Shown here piece by piece: positions 9,701-15,696 of a DNA stretch of 21,425 bases. Source of the stretch: Clostridiaceae bacterium UBA5444 (GTDB lineage Bacteria; Bacillota; Clostridia; Clostridiales; Oxobacteraceae). The number at the start of each line of letters is the position of its first letter. Within the stretch, counting starts at the first letter, position 1. The notes beneath the pieces were generated by a model that made no database searches, had not been told where the DNA came from, and was given only the letters and a program-made list of their open reading frames with translations. Both the position numbers and the translations under genes were made by a program. Location of the stretch: assembly GCA_002426575.1 (NCBI GenBank), contig DIRE01000021.1:1-21425 (forward strand), written 5' to 3'.

Positions 9701-10129
9701 AAAGATGCAGAAGAAGAGGATAGAATAATGGATACGTTCATTGAAGCTATCTATACTAACACAATATATAAAAGAGGAGCTCTTTATGTTTATGATAAAG
9801 AGATTGAGGAAGACGAATGGGAACCTTTTGTAAACCTATTAAAGGTAACAAAGTATCCCGAATATTATATATACAAAAGTTTCTGTAGCCTTGATGATAA
9901 AAAAAGAGGAATTTTAAGCAGAAAGGCTGAAAAAAGAAGCAGAGGCCTTGGAGCGGCAGAGGATACTACTGAGCTTATAGGTAAAATTAATGACTTAATT
10001 GCAAACTATTCTATATGCAAGGAAGAACTTGATTATGGAAGAGAAGAATTAATAAATGGAGAAGAAATGTATGACTTTTATAAAAAGGTTTTAATTAAGC
10101 TAAATGATATTAAGAGAAACCTTATATAG
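6746..10129 (+). CDS. Tubulin/FtsZ-like GTPase, Tubulin_2 type
   Basis: The product is a 1127-residue soluble protein. Its N-terminal third carries the tubulin-superfamily nucleotide fold: IGLGGTG at 37-43, GASGVRQAGR at 141-150, and the diagnostic GTP-binding loop GLSGGTGSG at 186-194. The YAALKELDYW segment at 250-259 and PPFNLCHLISATNTEG at 284-299 are also typical of the large FtsZ-like proteins in the Tubulin_2 family. It is far longer than FtsZ. The region around 515-620 is Lys/Glu-rich and helical, probably coiled coil, and the C-terminal part is unassigned. There is no signal or membrane span, so it should act in the cytoplasm. Tubulin_2 proteins are known from operons with vWA proteins and are thought to work in membrane remodelling rather than division. 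Start ATG 6746 lies 19 bases after the previous stop, with a purine-rich AGGGAAAGAG upstream. Polymerisation is unproven. Confidence 0.85.
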   Translation: MKPVVKEHIEQLDVRFGGGIVSDKIRVNTIDNPMLVIGLGGTGIDSLLRLKYQINRRFILPEDPITKRKMEKPHNIEFLAFETNQQDKNKRYKGIGLDPLNELVLLSNAEIGGILQNRSIMDECIKSWLSPELTIVDGINGASGVRQAGRLLLFTKIGQVVKSIEKKINMLLEGTNEKLMVFILTGLSGGTGSGCFLDIAYIVRGIMEKRFGSGGVDRVNILGYLFTPDVNLANPSISSHTQDYIKKNGYAALKELDYWMNAPERGERFKQNYRDVLTVDSPMPPFNLCHLISATNTEGKLLENAYDYCMNVTAENITNFMASEEKRSGDEFAIHDYISNINTNIAQMNHPYSANYKYNIIGASSAVLPIEEITTYLAYRLFKKMEKMFVSSPTQQEVEDFIRSLKLDPDYVTRRFEERIPTPLSGYQHSERLNHYNVIKTESVNIDDELQTFLSKSREEFIKAKRQLPGEYLEDFNEQIKRMFINSNQGPFYASRLINSNSGFCILKTLESTIESLKVSLKRYPEDIEKYRYSSEDKKSEAKKAIINKEKKKNDYIEEKINEYYARSDEERTKYIIEFYEDVFNLINEKNNKIYNVFTEILNALNKIFEENGNILINGQEVEYRGDKTYNWNIVGIPDVLDTIDEFLEEQDEDDLIRSFTRELLYRSDNWIKEQDIDIVGSISDFISDKFGDIITKSMEDFLVIKYGQGEMIDKLVERTIAKRLDDDAVPVFYLSNSDGNLDLPSWGFVSVPVKAPDILKGIKNYQTNSLGKSMFTIKESEVKNRIFWLNTKNGVPLYAYTPLKVYETSYEKTILEKEGVGRHLVQTKENNWTYLPSPIPQRAWGDIYYNDRVKKYNDSLASIFDKAINYNCIRAKKSEDSANNRYECVVTKPFEIEEYISSYNMKTNKDQPNFSEMKRCLKDLKKLLEEGIEKDYCKDIFDSFNKDRALENFIRSPEIVKLVNIEIKKYDLLVCKIEEIEAILKDAEEEDRIMDTFIEAIYTNTIYKRGALYVYDKEIEEDEWEPFVNLLKVTKYPEYYIYKSFCSLDDKKRGILSRKAEKRSRGLGAAEDTTELIGKINDLIANYSICKEELDYGREELINGEEMYDFYKKVLIKLNDIKRNLI

Positions 10130-10151
10130 TAAAAATCAAGGGGGGATAGGC

Positions 10152-12500
10152 ATGAGGTATGAACTTATAGAATATATAAATGAATATTCAACATCTGTAG
10201 ATAAAAAGATTAATAAAGGTGATGAGCAAAGAAATGCCTATAACCCTGTTATATTTCTTTTTATTGGGGATAGGGTTTTTGACTCAATCCATGTAATACA
10301 AGAAGATATAGATGAAAGATGGAATAATAGCAATGGGGTTTTGTACTTTCACATTTATTCTGATAAAACCATGGAGGAGTCTAAAAATCTATACAATTTT
10401 GCTGTACCAATTAACTGCAGCAATGCAAAATGCTATAGGGAAAGTATATATAAAAACTTTTATAATGATGAAAGCCTTCTTATAGATTTAAATAAAAAGA
10501 TAAGGGATATAAGAGACAGAATACTTGAGTGTGGCAAGGCTTACTCATATTTTGAAAAGATAAATATATCTGTTATTCATAGAGTGGATGACCCAATGAA
10601 TGTAATCCTTCCAGAGATAACAGCTATTATAAAGTCTAAGTTTTCCGAGGATTTTAAAATAGTAAGCTGCGATTTATATTCTTTATATGCTGAAAAGGAT
10701 AATGACCATGACTTTGGGTATTCTTTAGCTTCATCCATGGCCTTTTTTAGAGAAACTGAATATTTTCAGGATAATAACTATTGCTTTGTATCTCCAATTG
10801 AGGTGTTAGACCACGGGGTTAGAATTGATGTATCAAATAATGGGCCATTGTTTGACATTGTATATCTGCTTGGGGACAAAAACGAAGAGGGTATAATACA
10901 TGAAGATGCACTAAATAGAAACTACCAGATAATATCTTTTGTAAGTTTTCTTAAAAATAGAAACAGCAGTTTTTATGAATGGAACAATGAAAGTTATAAT
11001 AACAGTCAGTTTATAAACAATATTGATTCATCATCTAAAAGGGTTTCTTATGCAACTGCAGGACTTGCCAAAATAAAGAGGCCTAATAACGCTATAGCAG
11101 CATCAGTTTTATATAACTTTTTTGAGATAATTATAAGCAGGTTAAAGGAAAATGCTAAAATAGATACAGAAGATATGATTTCAAATTTTAATTTTGATTC
11201 ATATTCAATAGATAATATTACAGAAAAGTTTTTTCCAAATAAATTTAGTATTGATGGTATGTTTGCACTTATATCTTCAAATGTATCTTTAGAAGAAATT
11301 AATGGGCTAACCATGAAAGAGACAGAAAAAGTACTTTATGGATACAGCTGTGAAAAGTTCTTTAATGATAACTTTGAAGAACAATACTTGAAAAACATAG
11401 AAAGAAAGTATGTAGAGGGAATCATAAAAGGTGATATTGAAAATAAAATAATAAATGATGATGGGCTTGGTATTTATTATGCTTACGAATTTACATCAGA
11501 AAACGGCGCAATAAAGTATTTAAGGCAAATGGAACTTGATATAGAAAAGGATATAGATTGTTTAAAAGAGGAATTGGATGGTATTTATGGCGAGACAATT
11601 GGTTTTTCGCCTATGCAAAAATTGCCCTTTTATAAAAGTAAAACCTTAAGGGATTTAAAAAGAAAATTAATTGAAAGTATATATACAAATAAGATAAACA
11701 TGGTTAAGCTTAAAGTTAAAGTAGAAATTATTAAGATAATGGAAGATGCATTTTTAGATTCTAATAATAATATTTCACAAAAGATAAGGGAAATAGAAAA
11801 TTTAAAAGATACTATAAAAAGCTTTGCTAAAGATAATTTAGATGATACGGACGAATACCTAGGTCAGAATATAAATGAATACTATGGATTTGTTGTAGAG
11901 ACAGCATTGAAGGACATGGAAAATAGGGGAATTAAAATATATTCAGATGATAGGTTTTTAGGAAATGTATCTTTAGGATTATATAAAGATGCGGATAAGT
12001 TTTTGGATAGAATGATTCATGTATGCAAAAAGGATATACTGTCTACCCCATATTTCTTTGAGGATTTTGAAGATGAACTTCTTCATAGGGCAAATGTTGT
12101 TTCAGGATATGAGGATAAAGGCGTTTTAACTAAGGATGAGCTTTTTTTGAACCTTTATAATAGGCTTGAGAAGGATGCATCCCTAAGCGTGTACCTTATA
12201 GATTTTACTGTAAAGCATAGATATGATGAGAAGTACTTTTTTGGGGACTATTATAGCGAATTTATAAAATATGCATTTAAGGTAGATGAGAAAAATCGTA
12301 CATATAAATTAGGCTGCGTTCATGAGAAGAGAACAAGCGGAATGGAAAAGTTAAACCTTATGGGAGGTTTTACTATAGAGGATTTAGTGTATGGCAAGAA
12401 GTGTTATAAGTATTACGCCATGTATTTAAAGGAAGGTTTTAAGCTTCATGGAATAGACATGAATTGTCTTCCTAAAATTGAGTATGGTGTAAAGCTTTGA
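10152..12500 (+). CDS. Likely degenerate tubulin-like partner lacking the GTP loop
   Basis: The 782-residue product is soluble with no clear standard domain. Read beside the preceding protein it shows the same landmarks in the same order. NPVIFLFIGDRVFDSIHVI (31-49) faces NPMLVIGLGGTGIDSLLRL. MAFFRETEYF (196-205) faces YAALKELDYW. PLFDIVYLLGDKNEEG (232-247) faces PPFNLCHLISATNTEG. The spacing between the last two is 36 versus 34 residues. Where the sister has the GGTGSG loop, this protein reads HRVDDPMNVI (143-152), so GTP binding is probably lost. I infer a pseudo-tubulin that could pair with the active tubulin. The remaining about 500 residues are unassigned and rich in charged helices. ATG 10152 is preferred over ATG 10104 because AGGGGGG at 10139-10145 stands 6 bases upstream and the earlier start would overlap the previous gene. 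Homology rests on alignment by eye. Confidence 0.6.
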   Translation: MRYELIEYINEYSTSVDKKINKGDEQRNAYNPVIFLFIGDRVFDSIHVIQEDIDERWNNSNGVLYFHIYSDKTMEESKNLYNFAVPINCSNAKCYRESIYKNFYNDESLLIDLNKKIRDIRDRILECGKAYSYFEKINISVIHRVDDPMNVILPEITAIIKSKFSEDFKIVSCDLYSLYAEKDNDHDFGYSLASSMAFFRETEYFQDNNYCFVSPIEVLDHGVRIDVSNNGPLFDIVYLLGDKNEEGIIHEDALNRNYQIISFVSFLKNRNSSFYEWNNESYNNSQFINNIDSSSKRVSYATAGLAKIKRPNNAIAASVLYNFFEIIISRLKENAKIDTEDMISNFNFDSYSIDNITEKFFPNKFSIDGMFALISSNVSLEEINGLTMKETEKVLYGYSCEKFFNDNFEEQYLKNIERKYVEGIIKGDIENKIINDDGLGIYYAYEFTSENGAIKYLRQMELDIEKDIDCLKEELDGIYGETIGFSPMQKLPFYKSKTLRDLKRKLIESIYTNKINMVKLKVKVEIIKIMEDAFLDSNNNISQKIREIENLKDTIKSFAKDNLDDTDEYLGQNINEYYGFVVETALKDMENRGIKIYSDDRFLGNVSLGLYKDADKFLDRMIHVCKKDILSTPYFFEDFEDELLHRANVVSGYEDKGVLTKDELFLNLYNRLEKDASLSVYLIDFTVKHRYDEKYFFGDYYSEFIKYAFKVDEKNRTYKLGCVHEKRTSGMEKLNLMGGFTIEDLVYGKKCYKYYAMYLKEGFKLHGIDMNCLPKIEYGVKL

Positions 12501-12512
12501 TTGGAGGAGCAT

Positions 12513-13769
12513 ATGGGTAGAAAAAAGATTAATTTTCTTATGCTTATTTTAGGAGGACTTGGAGGAGTTATAGGCTTTTTTATTGGAGAGTTTTTACTAG
12601 CTAGATATATTTACACCATTCCCTCAGTGGTTTTAATGGGGCTGTATTTTGGATTTATAGCTTTATTTGTAGGAATGGGCTGCTTAATTGCTGAAATAAT
12701 GCAAACAAGTATAAATAGCAATATATGGAGAACGAAATACGTTGGGACCTCTTGGCGGTTTTTACTCCCTTGTACATTTGGGATACTTTTTGTAGGAGGA
12801 ATGTTTTTTCAGCTTTTATATGGACTTCAATATAGCGGAATGAAAAAGATAGATGATGTGGTTATGCTTGTTGATATTTCAGGAAGCATGAAAAAGACAG
12901 ATCCTAAAAATAAAAGATTTGATGCGGTATATGATTTAGCAGGCAATATGGATCAAGGGAAAAAGGCATCTATTATTGTGTTTAACGATGAAATAGAAAC
13001 TGCATTAAATATGGATTATGTATCAGATAGCTTTAGAGATGAACTAAAGCAAAAGTTAGAAAAGTACAAAGAGCCTGATGGGGGAACTAATATAGAAGGA
13101 GCATTAAATGAAGCAGCTAATGAGTTAAATGGATCCCAAGGGGGCGCCATGGTAATATTGCTTTCAGATGGAGGAGATACATATAATTTAAAGAGTAATT
13201 TTAATGAGGTGCTATTGCCATTTAAAAAGGGAAAAATCCCTATATATACTGTTGCAATGGATGGAAGCGATACTAAAATGCTAAAGAGTATATCAAGAAA
13301 AACTAAAGGAGACTATGTAAGCATAGATAATGCAGAAAATATAAGCTATGCATTTAATAAGATATATAAAAATAGAGATTTAAGGATGCTGGTTACTGAA
13401 AGAGGTGGCTATGCTTCATCAAGTATATTTTATTCTTGCCTGAGAGTGCTTTTTATAATGGCAATTGGTATACTAATGGGTTTTGGAGTTGGACTTGTAT
13501 TTGATAACAGATACATTGCAAAAGGCCTTGCAATTGGAGGAGCTATATCCGGCATTATTGCAGGATTTATACTTGAAATAGGTTTTTTGGCATTTCCATG
13601 GCTTGACAGCTTAAATAGATTGGTAGCTGTAATTGCTTTATCAACTATATTTACATTGTTTACATTTATTGTACCAAAGGATGAGGCAAAAACGTTTTAT
13701 AGAGGAAGTATGGATAATCAAATTCCCCTAACAAAAGTTGGGGCTAGGGCTCACAAAAGCAGTTTTTAG
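12513..13769 (+). CDS. Polytopic membrane protein with central vWA domain
   Basis: The 418-residue product has about three N-terminal membrane spans (about 8-30, 36-63, 81-103). A vWA domain at about 115-290 follows, then about three more spans (about 304-330, 336-363, 370-387). The MIDAS set is complete: Asp121, Ser123 and Ser125 in DISGSM, Thr192 in GGTN, and Asp219 in LLSDGGD. Lys and Arg at the N-terminus (MGRKK), between spans two and three, and in the C-terminal tail fit a cytoplasmic N- and C-terminus with the vWA domain outside, like the first gene of the operon. That topology is inferred from charge. ATG 12513 is chosen over TTG 12501 because the GGAGGAG at 12503-12509 is the SD. It lies 12 bases after the previous stop. 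The ligand and partner are unknown. Confidence 0.85.
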   Translation: MGRKKINFLMLILGGLGGVIGFFIGEFLLARYIYTIPSVVLMGLYFGFIALFVGMGCLIAEIMQTSINSNIWRTKYVGTSWRFLLPCTFGILFVGGMFFQLLYGLQYSGMKKIDDVVMLVDISGSMKKTDPKNKRFDAVYDLAGNMDQGKKASIIVFNDEIETALNMDYVSDSFRDELKQKLEKYKEPDGGTNIEGALNEAANELNGSQGGAMVILLSDGGDTYNLKSNFNEVLLPFKKGKIPIYTVAMDGSDTKMLKSISRKTKGDYVSIDNAENISYAFNKIYKNRDLRMLVTERGGYASSSIFYSCLRVLFIMAIGILMGFGVGLVFDNRYIAKGLAIGGAISGIIAGFILEIGFLAFPWLDSLNRLVAVIALSTIFTLFTFIVPKDEAKTFYRGSMDNQIPLTKVGARAHKSSF

Positions 13770-13780
13770 GAGGATTTTTG

Positions 13781-14431
13781 ATGGACTTTGAATTTAGTGT
13801 CAGGGATAAGGAAAATGATAGAGAGCAAATTAAAGATTTAGAGTTTACTACGGATGGCCATATATTTACTCTAACTTGGATGTGGCCTTATGGTGTTGAC
13901 TCTGTATATATATTTGGAACAGGGGAAAATGAAGATATACAAATAAACATGCCTCAAAAGTACAATGGAAAGCTATATACAAGAGATGAATATGTTGAAT
14001 TTAATGGCTTTCATGGAAGGATTACAAGTATAGGAAGATATAAATATTCCATATTTCCATATATTAAAGAAAATGGTCAAATGGTTTTAGTAAATCAAAA
14101 TGGAGTGGACAACTGCATAACTGTATCCACTGGGAAGATTCATATAGAATATTTAGTAAAGGAAAGAGGCAAGCTTTTCAGTAACAAAAAGCTAGTAACC
14201 ATTATAATAAAACCTGAAAGCTTTGTCCCAAAAGATGTATTATGCTATGTTAAAAAAGTGGGATCCATGCCTGTTTGCAAAGAGGATGGCCTTGTATTCC
14301 CATTTATTGAGGATTTTAATAGTGGAGTAAACATAATGCCTGATATTGAGATATATAAAAATGAGTATATAAAGATATTTTTAACAGATGGTGAAAAGTA
14401 TGGAGACACATACGAGCTTTTTAGAAAATAG
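13781..14431 (+). CDS. Hypothetical beta-rich protein
   Basis: The product is a 216-residue soluble protein without signal or membrane span. Alternating hydrophobic strands, and the FTLTWMWPYGVDSVYIF segment near 30-46 that resembles an FN3 or Ig strand pattern, suggest one or two beta-sandwich domains. No catalytic motif is visible. It lies between the second vWA gene and the GTPase gene with 11-base gaps on both sides, so it is part of the same machine, perhaps an adaptor between membrane and cytoplasmic parts; that role is inference. ATG 13781 is used because GGAGG at 13769-13773 sits 7 bases upstream; this SD overlaps the previous TAG. A TTG at 13778 is the less likely alternative. Family unknown to me. 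Confidence 0.75.
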   Translation: MDFEFSVRDKENDREQIKDLEFTTDGHIFTLTWMWPYGVDSVYIFGTGENEDIQINMPQKYNGKLYTRDEYVEFNGFHGRITSIGRYKYSIFPYIKENGQMVLVNQNGVDNCITVSTGKIHIEYLVKERGKLFSNKKLVTIIIKPESFVPKDVLCYVKKVGSMPVCKEDGLVFPFIEDFNSGVNIMPDIEIYKNEYIKIFLTDGEKYGDTYELFRK

Positions 14432-14442
14432 GGGGTTGTAAA

Positions 14443-15696
14443 ATGGGTTTTTTAGATGCTTTGTTTGGTAAAGAGAAAAAAGTTGAGGTTCCACCTTTCT
14501 ATGATATTGTATGCCCTTTTTGTTTTCAAAAGTTTAATCCTGAAGATGTGGTTTTTAGGGCTTCACACAGCAAGGAAGATGATGAGGAGTTTTGCCTGCA
14601 GGAGGATGAGACTTTAAACAAATACGGGGATAGGTTTGATTTAGCACCTCTACCAGATATGGAGGCTGTTATAGATCCTGATAAAATACCTTTTGAATAT
14701 AAAAAATATGTAGACGGGGTATTAGTTGAGATAGTTGATAAATATGGAATACCTACAAGAAGAAGACTCTGCCCTAAATGCCACAATGAACTTCCTTTAA
14801 CGGCTGGAAAGGTGCCAGGAAATATAATATCTATTGTTGGAGCTTCTCAGGTTGGAAAGTCAGTATATATGACAACTTTAATACATACACTTCAAAACTT
14901 TACGGCAAATAACTTTGATGCTGCATGCCTTCCTGTAAGCGTGGATGTAAGCAGAAGGTTTAGAGAGCTTTATGAGGACCCAATATATGGAGACGGAGAG
15001 CTTTTAACATCTACAAGAAAGACAGCTAAACAGGAGCCTTTGATGTTTCAGTTTAAATTTAAAAATGACCAAAAGCCTCCGGTTACACTGGTATTTTTCG
15101 ATGTAGCTGGTGAAGGAATGGTTGAAAAAGAATATATGGATATTTTTGCAGCCCATATAAAAAACTCATCAGGCATACTTTTTTTGGTAGACCCTCTTCA
15201 GATGAGAACCATAAGAAATAAAATAAGCATAAAAAGGGAAGATGATTTAGGGGATTTTACTGCAAGATATGATGAGCCAAGAGAAGTAATAATAGGTATG
15301 TTTGAAAACTTTATAGGGAATGAAGAGAAGGGGAAAACAAACATACCTACAGCGGTTGTTATTACTAAAAGCGATATGCTTAAAATATTATCAGGAGAGG
15401 ACTATATAAAGGAAAACAGCAATATATTCAATAATGTTACTCATGAAAAGTATTTTAATATTAATGAATTTGAAAATATAAACGGAGAGGTTAAAAGGTT
15501 TGTAGAAAAGGTAGATAGAGCATTTGTTGATGCTATGGAGGTATACTTTAGCAACACGGCATATTTTGCAGTATCGGCTTTAGGAAGCAACCCCATAGAA
15601 CAAAAGATACAAAGTACTGTAAGCCCAGTTAGAGTGGACGAACCATTTTTGTGGCTGCTCTATCAGCTTAAGTACATCGAAGGGAGAAGAATATAG
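14443..15696 (+). CDS. Zinc-ribbon P-loop GTPase (double-GTPase/TRAFAC-like)
   Basis: The 417-residue product starts with a zinc-binding unit, CPFC (24-27) and CPKC (110-113), separated by an acidic insert. The GTPase fold follows: G1/Walker A GASQVGKS at 133-140, G3 DVAG at 220-223 in VFFDVAGEG, and G4 TKSD at 308-311 (variant of NKxD, giving guanine specificity). This pattern fits the GTPases called double-GTPase (DO-GTPase) in predicted NTP-dependent conflict systems, whose usual partner is a GAP1 protein; the next gene is such a protein. It is soluble and probably acts as a molecular switch controlling the GAP1 partner. Start ATG 14443 has AGGGGGT 7 bases upstream. The gene ends exactly one base before the next start codon. 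The assignment to a named GTPase family is from motif memory, the GTPase call itself is firm. Confidence 0.85.
   Translation: MGFLDALFGKEKKVEVPPFYDIVCPFCFQKFNPEDVVFRASHSKEDDEEFCLQEDETLNKYGDRFDLAPLPDMEAVIDPDKIPFEYKKYVDGVLVEIVDKYGIPTRRRLCPKCHNELPLTAGKVPGNIISIVGASQVGKSVYMTTLIHTLQNFTANNFDAACLPVSVDVSRRFRELYEDPIYGDGELLTSTRKTAKQEPLMFQFKFKNDQKPPVTLVFFDVAGEGMVEKEYMDIFAAHIKNSSGILFLVDPLQMRTIRNKISIKREDDLGDFTARYDEPREVIIGMFENFIGNEEKGKTNIPTAVVITKSDMLKILSGEDYIKENSNIFNNVTHEKYFNINEFENINGEVKRFVEKVDRAFVDAMEVYFSNTAYFAVSALGSNPIEQKIQSTVSPVRVDEPFLWLLYQLKYIEGRRI

Noticed and set aside
6746..10129. FtsZ (cell-division protein)
   Set aside because: The length of 1127 residues, the divergent first glycine motif and the vWA/GTPase context fit a Tubulin_2-type protein and not the roughly 350-400 residue FtsZ.
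10104..10151. Upstream start for the pseudo-tubulin gene
   Set aside because: It would overlap the preceding gene and leave the strong AGGGGGG SD at 10139-10145 inside the coding region; ATG 10152 fits that SD.
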